Assembly (NCBI GenBank): GCA_001725215.1
Contig: MEFT01000076.1
Span: 1 to 15,812 of the forward strand
Source of the DNA: Clostridium sp. SCN 57-10
GTDB taxonomy: Bacteria > Bacillota > Clostridia > Oscillospirales > Butyricicoccaceae
Direction of reading: 5' to 3'
DNA length: 15,812 nt
Shown piece after piece: positions 6,889 through 13,888 of this stretch. The notes under the pieces are model-generated. The model made no database searches, was not told where the DNA came from, and was given only the letters and a program-made list of their open reading frames with translations. The number at the start of each line of letters is the position of its first letter. The first letter of the stretch is position 1. The position numbers and the translations under genes were made by a program.

Positions 6889-8166
6889 TGGAAAAACCGA
6901 TCATAGCGATTGTGGGCCGTCCGAACGTCGGCAAATCGCAGCTGTTTAACAAGATCGTCGAACGCCGAGGCCGAGTGGCGCAACCGCCGCTTTGACGTGA
7001 TAGACACGGGCGGCATCGAGCCGCGCGCCGATAATGAAATTCTGCGCTTTATGCGCGAGCAGGCGCTGATTGCCATCGACCATGCGAACGTCGTCATTCT
7101 CATTTGCGACGTGCGCACCGGACTGACGGCGGCCGACGCCGAGGTCGCTGCGTTGTTGCAGCGCTCGAAAAAGCCGGTTGTGCTCGCCGTGAACAAGCTT
7201 GACACGCCGGGCGATCCGCCCGCTGACTTTTATGAGTTTTACAACCTCGGTCTGGGCGACCCGATCGGCATTTCCGCGCTGCACGGTTATAACCTAGGTG
7301 ACCTGCTTGACGCGTGCTTCGAGCACTTCCCGCCCCAGGAAGAGGACGATATGGACGAGGACACGCAAATTAAGGTCGCCGTCATCGGCAAGCCGAACGT
7401 GGGCAAAAGCTCGCTCATCAACCGTGTTACGGGCGAAGAACGCGTGATTGTCAGCGATGTGGCGGGCACTACCCGTGATTCAATCGATACCGAGGTGGTC
7501 CGCGGTGAGGATAAATTTTTGTTCATCGACACGGCGGGTATCCGCCGCAAGTCGAAGGTGGACGACGCCATCGAGCGTTTTTCGGTCATGCGCGCGCTCA
7601 TGTCGGTCGAGCGCAGCGACGTGTGCCTCATCATGATCGACGCCGTCGAGGGCGTGACCGAGCAGGACACGAAGGTGGCGGGTTACGCGCATGAAAACGG
7701 CAAGGCTGCCGTTATTGTCGTCAACAAGTGGGATTTGATCGAAAAAGAGACGGGCACGCAGGGCGACTACGAGAAAAAAGTTCGCGCCGAGCTTGCCTAT
7801 ATGACCTACGCGCCCATTGTGTTTATCTCGGCCAAAACGGGGCAGCGCGTCGAGAACCTGTTTGAAGTGATCAAACGCGTGAATGAAGCGAACTCAACGC
7901 GTATCACAACGGGTATGCTTAACCAGATTCTGGCGGAATCGACGGCGCGCGTACAGCCGCCGACCGATAAGGGACGCAGACTCAAGGTATACTATATCAC
8001 GCAGACAGGCATTAAACCGCCCACGTTTGTTTGCTTCTGCAATGACGCAAAGCTGTTTCATTATTCCTATTTGCGTTATCTCGAAAACAGGATTCGTGAA
8101 ATATTTGTGCTTGAAGGCACTCCCATTCGTATGCTCGTACGACAGCGCGGAGAAAAGGAAGATTAA
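6888..8166 (+). pseudogene. der: Ribosome-assembly GTPase Der (EngA), interrupted by a frame-breaking internal deletion
   Basis: Der carries two tandem GTPase domains and a C-terminal KH-like domain, and is needed for 50S subunit assembly. The ATG at 6888 (TAATG overlap with DUF512, AGGA upstream) begins MEKPIIAIVGRPNVGKSQLF, the normal N-terminus with its P-loop, but the frame stops at 6993-6995 after 35 codons. The rest is in the +1 frame: AEAEWRNRRFDVIDTGGIEP, NKLD, then domain 2 with GKPNVGKSS, VAGTTRDS, DTAGI, NKWD and SAK, then RLKVYYITQTGIKPPTF, to the stop at 8164-8166. Compared with the family, about 17 codons (the switch I/G2 stretch, normally like VEDTPGVTRD) are missing near 6957-6965. 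A gap of about 50 nt explains both the loss and the frame change. All else is well conserved. Since der is usually essential, an assembly error or very recent mutation is likelier than an old pseudogene. A TTG at 6910 opens the downstream frame but would lack the P-loop. Confidence 0.9.
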
Positions 8167-8178
8167 GGAGCATCTGCA

Positions 8179-8811
8179 ATGGACGGTAAAACCTATGCCA
8201 TATGGGCGCTGTGCGCCGTGCTGGGATACCTGCTCGGCTCGCTTAACGGTGCCATCATCATCTCGCGCTTAATCTATCGCTCCGATATCCGCAAGCATGG
8301 CAGCGGAAACGCGGGCACGACCAATATGGTGCGTACCTACGGCTGGAAGCGTGCTGTGCTCGTCATCGCGATTGACATGCTGAAGGTGCTTGCGGCGGGG
8401 CTGCTCGCCCAGGCGGCGGCAGGCCGCGTGGGGCTGCTCATCGGCGCGGCTGCTGCCGTGGTAGGACATGCATACCCTGTGTTTTTTCATTTCAAAGGCG
8501 GCAAGGGTGTGCTGTCCGGTGCGATGCTGGTACTGCTCATCGACGTCAGAGCCTTTGTGGCGGTGATCGCGGTTTTTGCCATTGTGCTGCTTGTGGGGCG
8601 CTATGTGTCGCTGGCATCGATGGTCGCGGCACTCTCGTTCCCTTTTGCCTTTGCATTTTGGGGCGCGCGCGGCCCCACAGAGATTGTCTATGCAAGTGCT
8701 CTAGCACTGCTTATTATCTATTTGCATCGTGAAAACATCAAACGTCTGATTAGTGGAACAGAGCACCGCATTTCGTTTGGGCGCTCGAAGCAAAACGGAG
8801 GAAAATCATGA
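8179..8811 (+). CDS. plsY: Acyl-phosphate:glycerol-3-phosphate acyltransferase PlsY
   Basis: Integral membrane enzyme that transfers an acyl group from acyl-phosphate to glycerol-3-phosphate, giving lysophosphatidic acid, the first step of phospholipid synthesis. All three PlsY motifs are present in the 210-residue protein: GSGNAGTTN (41-49), GHAYPVFFHFKGGKGV (96-111) and HRENIKRLISGTE (183-195). Several hydrophobic segments span the protein, the first at about 7-30. AAGGAG lies 8 nt before the ATG, which starts 12 nt after the der stop. The stop overlaps the gpsA start (ATGA), so the enzyme making glycerol-3-phosphate is coupled to the one using it. Confidence 0.97.
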   Translation: MDGKTYAIWALCAVLGYLLGSLNGAIIISRLIYRSDIRKHGSGNAGTTNMVRTYGWKRAVLVIAIDMLKVLAAGLLAQAAAGRVGLLIGAAAAVVGHAYPVFFHFKGGKGVLSGAMLVLLIDVRAFVAVIAVFAIVLLVGRYVSLASMVAALSFPFAFAFWGARGPTEIVYASALALLIIYLHRENIKRLISGTEHRISFGRSKQNGGKS

Positions 8812-9821
8812 AGTTTACGGTTTTAGGCTGCGGCGGATGGGGACTTGCGTTTGCAACGCTGCTGCACGGCAACGGACATGAGGTCGTGCTATGGACACCG
8901 TTTGCGCAGGAGGCGGAGACGCTGCGCGAAAAGCGGTGCAACGAAGCCCTGCTTTCCGGTATTCGTCTGCCCGATGAGATTGTGGTTACCGACGACCTGA
9001 CGCGCGCCGCGGGATCGCGCATTTATGTCATCGCCGTACCGTCGTTCGCCGTGTTTGAAACGGCGCAGAAACTTGCGCCCTATCTGGAGCATGACAGTGT
9101 CGTGGTGCTTTTGTCCAAAGGGTTTGATCAGAAAAACGGTTATTGTCTGCTGTCCGACTCGGTCGAGAAGGCACTGTGCGGCGCGGCGCCGCTTGTGGCA
9201 CTGACCGGGCCGTCTCATGCCGAGGAGGTCGCACGCGGCATGCCCACGGCCGTCGTTGCCGCATCGCGTGACCAACAGGCCGTCGAGCTTGTGCAGGATA
9301 CGGTGATGAACTCCTTTTTCCGTGTGTATACCTCGCACGACGTAGTCGGTGCGGAGTTGGGCGGCGCGATGAAAAACATCATGGCGCTCGTCGTTGGTAT
9401 CAGCGACGGAGCAGGCTTCGGCGATAACACAAAAGCGATGCTCATGACGCGCGGCATTGCCGAAATGGCACGCTTTGGCGTGCGTATGGGTGGTGAGGCG
9501 AGCACGTTTGCCGGGCTTTCGGGCGTCGGCGATCTCATTGTAACGTGCACCTCCATGCATTCGCGCAACCGCCGCGCGGGACTGCTCATCGGGCAGGGTG
9601 TCGAGCCCGCCGAGGCGGTCAAGCGCATCGGCGCCGTTGTCGAGGGCTATTACGCGGCGCAGGCCGTGCATGAGCTGACACGCGATATGGACATCGATTT
9701 ACCCATTTCGCGCGCTCTGTACAGTATTTTGTTTGAGGGCGCGAAAGTCGGCGATGTGGTTACATCGCTGCTGGCGCGCGGCAAAAAGCAGGAGCCCTCT
9801 CCCGAGTGGGGCGTTCGGTAA
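8808..9821 (+). CDS. gpsA: NAD(P)-dependent glycerol-3-phosphate dehydrogenase
   Basis: Cytoplasmic enzyme that reduces dihydroxyacetone phosphate to sn-glycerol-3-phosphate for phospholipid synthesis. The 337-residue protein has an N-terminal Rossmann fold with GCGGWG at 7-12 (family form GxGxxG), then SKGF at 103-106 and GPSHAEEVARGMPT at 134-147. The C-terminal catalytic domain carries the active-site lysine in GGAMKNI (Lys189), NTKAMLMTRGIAEM (207-220) and GLSGVGDLIVTC (236-247). GGAGG is 6 nt before the ATG, which overlaps the plsY stop by 4 nt. It is the last gene of the operon and is followed by a strong terminator. Confidence 0.97.
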   Translation: MKFTVLGCGGWGLAFATLLHGNGHEVVLWTPFAQEAETLREKRCNEALLSGIRLPDEIVVTDDLTRAAGSRIYVIAVPSFAVFETAQKLAPYLEHDSVVVLLSKGFDQKNGYCLLSDSVEKALCGAAPLVALTGPSHAEEVARGMPTAVVAASRDQQAVELVQDTVMNSFFRVYTSHDVVGAELGGAMKNIMALVVGISDGAGFGDNTKAMLMTRGIAEMARFGVRMGGEASTFAGLSGVGDLIVTCTSMHSRNRRAGLLIGQGVEPAEAVKRIGAVVEGYYAAQAVHELTRDMDIDLPISRALYSILFEGAKVGDVVTSLLARGKKQEPSPEWGVR

Positions 9822-9831
9822 AAGAAAAACG

Positions 9832-9863
9832 GAGGGGATGTCCGCATCCCCTCTTCTTTTTTT
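9832..9863 (+). terminator. Intrinsic terminator after gpsA
   Basis: A perfect 9-bp stem, GAGGGGATG and CATCCCCTC, with loop TCCG is followed by TTCTTTTTTT (9854-9863). It lies 10 nt after the gpsA stop and ends the DUF512-der-plsY-gpsA operon. Confidence 0.92.
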
Positions 9864-9867
9864 GAGG

Positions 9868-9900
9868 AAAAAGGGCCGCCGCTGATGCGACGGCCCTTTT
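9868..9900. terminator. Second, bidirectional terminator between gpsA and marR
   Basis: The arms AAAAGGGCCG (9869-9878) and CGGCCCTTTT (9891-9900) form a 10-bp stem, with an inner CGC/GCG pairing after one mismatch. T runs occur on both strands, so it can back up gpsA termination on the plus strand and end the minus-strand marR transcript arriving from the right. The 140 bp between it and the marR stop hold no gene; a weak hairpin (CGCCGA/TCGGCG, about 9956-9985) is the only structure I see there. Confidence 0.75.
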
Positions 9901-10042
9901 GGGCTTGAATTATTATGTTTTTCGGTGACATGTGTGGTGAAAAACACGCTACCTCGCCGAAATTTTTCAAGAAATCGGCGGAACGCGGGGGTTAGTCGCA
10001 AGAGCGGCGGCACGAAGGCGGAATTCGATCTCCCTTCAGTGG

Positions 10043-10480
10043 CTATTGGTTATTTTCCAAAAAACCGTTCAGATTGTGCATAAACCTGCTGAACAAGCGT
10101 GCCTCCTCCTCAGAAAATCCATCGAGCAGCACTTCGGCGATATGCTGGTGAAAGGAAACGTGATAGTGATACGCCACCAGACCGAGCGGCGTGAGCACGG
10201 CACAGACCGAACGGCGGTCGTTTTCATCACGGCGGCGTTCGATGAGCTCCTTTGCCTCGAGCCGGTCGCATGCGACGGTCAGCGTGGCGAGCGTGACACC
10301 GAGGGCTCGCGCAACGCCGCTCATCTTGGCGGCGCCCTGTGGGCCGATATGCTCTAAAATGCGAATTTCGGGAGAGGTAATGGTCATTGCGAGTCCCGCC
10401 GAGAGAAATTCCTCCTCAACCTTGGTAAGGCGGATGGAGAAATCCAGCAAAAATGCACGCAGCTCGTCCCTGTTCGTCAT
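10043..10480 (-). CDS. MarR-family transcriptional regulator
   Basis: Dimeric winged-helix DNA-binding protein. The 145-residue product has a winged helix-turn-helix at about 38-100: ITSPEIRILEHIG, then KMSGVARALGVTLATLTVACDRLEAKELIERR (recognition helix about 63-75), and the wing RRDENDRRSVCAVLTPLG (83-100), whose D-x-R-R-S pattern is the MarR hallmark. The flanking helices would form the dimer interface. GAGG lies 7 nt before the ATG. It has its own promoter and a candidate operator (separate entries) and follows a MATE efflux gene on the same strand, a pairing that suggests control of efflux or of itself. The inducing ligand cannot be told from sequence. Confidence 0.92.
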   Translation of the reverse strand: MTNRDELRAFLLDFSIRLTKVEEEFLSAGLAMTITSPEIRILEHIGPQGAAKMSGVARALGVTLATLTVACDRLEAKELIERRRDENDRRSVCAVLTPLGLVAYHYHVSFHQHIAEVLLDGFSEEEARLFSRFMHNLNGFLENNQ

Positions 10481-10493
10481 ATCAAAACCTCGT

Positions 10494-10522
10494 TTAGCAT
10501 TTCAAATGATTTTATATGCTAA
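10494..10522. promoter_or_regulatory. Candidate MarR operator: inverted repeat over the marR start site
   Basis: Perfect 7-bp inverted repeats TTAGCAT (10494-10500) and ATGCTAA (10516-10522) are separated by 15 AT-rich bp. The right arm touches the -10 box of the marR promoter (10522-10527), and the repeat spans the predicted start site and the region just before the ribosome binding site. A bound MarR dimer would block transcription, the usual autoregulatory design. That this MarR binds here is inference. Confidence 0.6.
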
Positions 10523-10550
10523 GTATAACACGGCAGGCGGCGCTGTTCAA
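10522..10550 (-). promoter_or_regulatory. Promoter of marR
   Basis: On the minus strand, -35 TTGAAC (10545-10550, four of six bases) is 17 nt from -10 TATACT (10522-10527, five of six). It lies directly downstream of the MATE terminator, so marR has its own transcript. The predicted start near 10515 falls inside the inverted repeat. Confidence 0.65.
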
Positions 10551-10553
10551 TGT

Positions 10554-10581
10554 AAAAAAACGCCGCAAAGCGGCGTTTTTT
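10554..10581. terminator. Terminator between the MATE gene and marR (bidirectional)
   Basis: AAAAAA-CGCCGC, a 3-nt loop AAA, and GCGGCG-TTTTTT form a perfect 12-bp hairpin with T runs on both strands. It begins 11 nt after the MATE stop (minus strand) and ends that transcript just before the marR promoter. Confidence 0.88.
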
Positions 10582-10591
10582 GGGGGAGTAA

Positions 10592-11959
10592 TTATAGTCT
10601 GATCGAGGTCCATTTGCCGCGCGAAAAGCGCACTCCGTTGAGAATCAGGCGGGATACCTGGTCGACGACGATGCTCATCCACGCGCCGATCAGTCCGCCT
10701 GCAAGCGTGTAGGTGAACAGATAGGCAACCACGGTGCGTCCCAGTCCGATGCAGACGAGCGAAACCAAGGCGACGTAGCGGGTGTCGCCTGCAACACGCA
10801 GGCAGTTTGAAAAGATGACCTGCGAAATCTGCGCCGGGCAGATGCAGCCGAGAATGATAAGTATTTGCGCGCCGAGCACGATCATTTCTTCGCTGTCCGA
10901 AAACGGAATCATCAACTGTCGCCGCAGCAGGAGGAAGAAAACCGTCATACAGCCACCGATGATGAGACCAACGCGCTGGGCCAGATGGCCGTATAATACG
11001 GCGTGGTCTCTGCGCCGTTTGCCGAGGCTCTGCCCCACAAGCGCAGACGCGGAAACGGCAAGTCCGTCTCCAAAGGCAAACGAGAGATTCATCATGTTCA
11101 TGCAGACCTGATGGGTCGAGAAAGCCACAGTGCCAAGACCCGCAATGATTTTGGCAAACAAAAAGAAGCCTACGCGCACAAAAATCTGTTCTACGGCAGC
11201 GGAGGAGCCTACGTTGATCAGAGACGAAAGATCTTTCCAACGCGGCCTAAAGCTGTGACGGAATGATATATGCAAAAAACGATCGGGATGCGAAATGGAG
11301 CGCACGGCGATGACAAAGGCGACGAAATAGCCGAGCGTTGTTGCAATGGCCGCGCCGCGCACCTCTAGCCGCGGAAAGCCGAAATGACCGCCAATGAGCA
11401 GATAGTTGAACACAATGTTCACAAGGTTTGCCGTTACATTGGTCGTCATTGCGATTTTGGTATTGCCGCAGCCGCGCTGCGCGGCGTTGATGGTCAGCGA
11501 TATGATGGAGAAGATGCCGCCGCCGATGATGATGGAGAAATACTGCACGGCGCCTTCAATGGTGTCGGCCTGTGCACCGGCAAAGCGCAATAGCGGCTCG
11601 GCGAAGAAAACGGCAAGCGCCGAAAGAACCGCGCCAAGCACCGTGACGATCAGCAAAATTTGCCGCAGCGTTCGGTTGGCGCTTTCGCGGTCGCCTTCGC
11701 CAAAGCGGCGCGAGATGACGGCGGTAACGCCGACGTTAAGCGACATAAAGATGGCGAGTACGATGAAGCGCGGCTGCGTCGTCAGACCGACCGAGGCGAT
11801 CGCCTCATGTCCGAGCGAGCTGACCATCATGGTATCGACCAGCGAAACAAGGCTAATTAATACCGACTCTAAAATTGCGGGCCATGCGATTTTTGCAAGC
11901 GTTTGCATCGATTCGGAAGCTGACGGAAGTCCGTCTGCGTCGATTGCCTGCCCGCGCAT
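10592..11959 (-). CDS. MATE-family multidrug/Na+ (or H+) antiporter
   Basis: Inner-membrane efflux protein of the MATE family, which exports drugs or metabolites in exchange for Na+ or H+. From the ATG at 11959 the protein has 455 residues, normal length, with about twelve hydrophobic segments in two similar halves (about 20-225 and 245-445). Typical features are IAWPAILESVLISLVSLVDT (24-43) and GVTAVISRRFGEGD (77-90). This ATG has no ribosome binding site, and the frame is open upstream, encoding SSLLEKLFSPVRL, which resembles the usual MATE N-terminus. A strong GGGGGAG (12008-12014) lies 6 nt before an in-frame ACG at 11999-12001 where ATG would be expected. The true start may therefore be 12001 (469 residues), through a rare ACG start or a base change or sequencing error. 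A -10 TATAAT (12022-12027) precedes it without a good -35. Substrate unknown. Confidence 0.9.
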   Translation of the reverse strand: MRGQAIDADGLPSASESMQTLAKIAWPAILESVLISLVSLVDTMMVSSLGHEAIASVGLTTQPRFIVLAIFMSLNVGVTAVISRRFGEGDRESANRTLRQILLIVTVLGAVLSALAVFFAEPLLRFAGAQADTIEGAVQYFSIIIGGGIFSIISLTINAAQRGCGNTKIAMTTNVTANLVNIVFNYLLIGGHFGFPRLEVRGAAIATTLGYFVAFVIAVRSISHPDRFLHISFRHSFRPRWKDLSSLINVGSSAAVEQIFVRVGFFLFAKIIAGLGTVAFSTHQVCMNMMNLSFAFGDGLAVSASALVGQSLGKRRRDHAVLYGHLAQRVGLIIGGCMTVFFLLLRRQLMIPFSDSEEMIVLGAQILIILGCICPAQISQVIFSNCLRVAGDTRYVALVSLVCIGLGRTVVAYLFTYTLAGGLIGAWMSIVVDQVSRLILNGVRFSRGKWTSIRL

Positions 11960-12060
11960 CAGGCGAACGGGGCTGAACAGTTTTTCTAATAATGATGACG
12001 TGATAATCTCCCCCTTGCACGATTATAAGGATATCATATTCGTTTTGGTTTTACAAACAC

Positions 12061-12089
12061 TTTTCAATATGCCCATTTTGTGGTATGCT
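12061..12089 (+). promoter_or_regulatory. Possible promoter of prmA
   Basis: TTTTCA (12061-12066, four of six), a 17-nt spacer and TATGCT (12084-12089, four of six) precede prmA by about 30 nt. An overlapping choice is TTGTGG (12078-12083) with GATAAT (12100-12105). The region is the intergenic space between the divergent MATE and prmA genes, so a promoter is expected, but the exact one is uncertain. Confidence 0.35.
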
Positions 12090-12119
12090 ATCATTGCACG
12101 ATAATATTCGGAGGGCAAT

Positions 12120-13067
12120 ATGGACTATATTAAGATGACGATAGAAACGACAACGGCGGGCGCAGAGGTCGTGGCGGAGGCGATTTCCCACGTTTGCCCC
12201 TTCTGCCAGATTGACGATCCGCACGACACGGAAGAGCTTGCAAACACCCCCTCGCCCAGATGGGACTATCTTGGCGAGGAGCTGTTTGAGCATATGGATC
12301 GACCGGTCACGGTCAGCGTTTATCTGGAGCAGGGAGAGGAAAGCGAGCTTGCCGTGGCGGAGGTTGCGGCGGTGGCGGGCACGCTTGCCGGACGTGATGA
12401 AGAATCGGAGGACTGGGAGCACAATTGGAAGCGATTTTATAAGCCGTTTTGCGTCGGCGAGCGTCTGCTTGTGCGCCCCTCCTGGGAGGATGTGGGCGAC
12501 ACGGAGGAACGCGTAATACTGACCATCGACCCCGCGTCAAGCTTTGGCACGGGCAGCCACGCGACGACGCGCATGTGTTTGGAGGAGCTTGATGTGGCCG
12601 ACCTCACCGGCGCGCGTGTGCTCGATGCGGGCTGTGGCAGCGGTATTTTGACGGCTGCTGCGCTGTTGCTCGGTGCAAGCCATGCCACGGCGTGCGACAT
12701 TGAGGAGAACGCCGTGCGTACGACGGCGGAAAACCTGCTGCTCAACGGCATTGCACCTGAACGTTTTTCGGCGCACGCGGGCGACTTCCTGTCTGACCCG
12801 CAGCTTGCGCAGACGCTTGCTGCCGGCGCGCCCTACCGGCTGATTACGGCCAACATCGTTGCCGACGTGCTCATCGGCATGGCGCCCGCGCTGGCTGCGT
12901 GGCTGGAAGAAGATGGCATGCTGCTGCTTTCGGGCATTATCCTAAGCCGCGAGCAGGAGGTGGCGCTGGCATACGCCGCGCAGGGGCTTACGCCGGTCAC
13001 CTCGCGCGAGCGCGATGGTTGGCGCATGTTTGCAATGAAAAAAGCGGAACTTTTGAGAAATTCTTAA
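12120..13067 (+). CDS. prmA: Ribosomal protein L11 methyltransferase
   Basis: Cytoplasmic SAM-dependent enzyme that methylates ribosomal protein uL11. The 315-residue protein has the N-terminal substrate-recognition domain (about 1-90) and then the catalytic domain. The PrmA-specific stretch IDPASSFGTGSHATTRMCLE is at 136-155. SAM motif I VLDAGCGSG is at 167-175, the acidic motif ACDIEENAV at 191-199, and ITANIVADVL at 242-251 stands where the catalytic-region NPPY-like motif is found. The segment WKRFYKPFCVGERLLVRPSW (103-122) is also typical. GGAGGG lies 5 nt before the ATG. It is followed by rsmE, a frequent neighbour. Confidence 0.96.
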   Translation: MDYIKMTIETTTAGAEVVAEAISHVCPFCQIDDPHDTEELANTPSPRWDYLGEELFEHMDRPVTVSVYLEQGEESELAVAEVAAVAGTLAGRDEESEDWEHNWKRFYKPFCVGERLLVRPSWEDVGDTEERVILTIDPASSFGTGSHATTRMCLEELDVADLTGARVLDAGCGSGILTAAALLLGASHATACDIEENAVRTTAENLLLNGIAPERFSAHAGDFLSDPQLAQTLAAGAPYRLITANIVADVLIGMAPALAAWLEEDGMLLLSGIILSREQEVALAYAAQGLTPVTSRERDGWRMFAMKKAELLRNS

Positions 13068-13079
13068 GTCTGATTTGAA

Positions 13080-13108
13080 TGGACAAATGGACCGCCGTTT
13101 GGTATACT
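13080..13108 (+). promoter_or_regulatory. Promoter of rsmE and downstream genes
   Basis: TGGACA (13080-13085, five of six), a 17-nt spacer and TATACT (13103-13108, five of six) lie in the 74-nt gap between prmA and rsmE. The start would be near 13115, about 27 nt before the rsmE GTG. No terminator separates prmA, so rsmE may be made both by readthrough and from this site. Confidence 0.7.
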
Positions 13109-13141
13109 GACTTGGTAACAGATGCAATAAGGTGTGATCGG

Positions 13142-13888
13142 GTGAGATTTTTCGTCGAAAACAGCGCCGTGCGCGACGGCGTCATTACGCTTTCCGCTGA
13201 AGATTCGGCGCATGCAGCCCGTGTGCTGCGTATGCGAACGGGCGACGCGCTCGTCGTATGTGACGAAAACGGCGTCGAATACCGCTGCCGTGCGCTTCGG
13301 GTTTCTCCCGCGTCGGTCGAGGCGGAGATTGTGACGAGCGCACCGGGCGATACCGAGCCCGACGTGTTCGTCACCGTGTTTGCCGGAGTCTCCAAAGGAG
13401 AGCGCTTTGACCAAATGATCCAAAAATGTGTGGAGGTGGGTGCGTCTCATATTGTGCCGTTTTTATCCGAGCATTGTGTGGTGCGTATCGACGCAGCCGA
13501 TGCCGAAAAAAAGCGGGCACGCTGGGAGCGTATCGCGCTTGAAGCATCCAAGCAATCGGGAAGGTCGCGCGCCGTTACGGTCGGCGCGGCGGTTGATTTT
13601 GCACAGGCCGTTGCGCAGGCACGCGAGGCAGACGGTGCATTTTTACTGTATGAAAAGGAAAACCGACGTGCGCTGCGCAGTGCATTGCGCGCCGTAGAAC
13701 ACGCGGCTACGCTTGCCGTGATAACAGGGCCGGAGGGCGGATTTTCGCCGTCTGAGGCGGCGCTTGCGCTTACGGCAGGTGTAGAGTCGGTATCGGTCGG
13801 CCCGCGTATCCTGCGGTGTGAAACCGCGCCCGTGGCGGCGCTCTGCGCCATTATGTATGAAACGGGCAATTTTGATATCGGAGAGTGA
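13142..13888 (+). CDS. rsmE: 16S rRNA (uracil(1498)-N(3))-methyltransferase
   Basis: Methylates N3 of U1498 in 16S rRNA, using SAM, in the assembled small subunit. With the GTG start at 13142 the protein has 248 residues, the family norm, beginning VRFFVENSAV. It has an N-terminal PUA-like domain (about 1-70; HAARVLRMRTGDALVVCD) and a SPOUT trefoil-knot domain with KGERFDQMIQKCVEVG (85-100), EASKQSGRS (134-142), ITGPEGGFSPSE (194-205) and the knot signature VGPRILRCETAPVAAL (219-234). The frame is open upstream to 13079, but that would run through the promoter at 13080-13108 and add 21 unrelated residues. AAGG precedes the GTG by about 9 nt. The stop overlaps the next gene in GTGA. Confidence 0.95.
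   Translation: MRFFVENSAVRDGVITLSAEDSAHAARVLRMRTGDALVVCDENGVEYRCRALRVSPASVEAEIVTSAPGDTEPDVFVTVFAGVSKGERFDQMIQKCVEVGASHIVPFLSEHCVVRIDAADAEKKRARWERIALEASKQSGRSRAVTVGAAVDFAQAVAQAREADGAFLLYEKENRRALRSALRAVEHAATLAVITGPEGGFSPSEAALALTAGVESVSVGPRILRCETAPVAALCAIMYETGNFDIGE

Noticed and set aside
6910..8166. Intact shortened Der starting at TTG 6910
   Set aside because: The first 18 residues (MWAVRTS...) are a frameshifted reading of the P-loop segment, so the protein would lack a working first GTPase domain; no ribosome binding site stands before the TTG.
13079..13141. Longer rsmE start at 13079
   Set aside because: It would be translated from upstream of the predicted transcription start, and RsmE proteins normally begin at the RFFV sequence.
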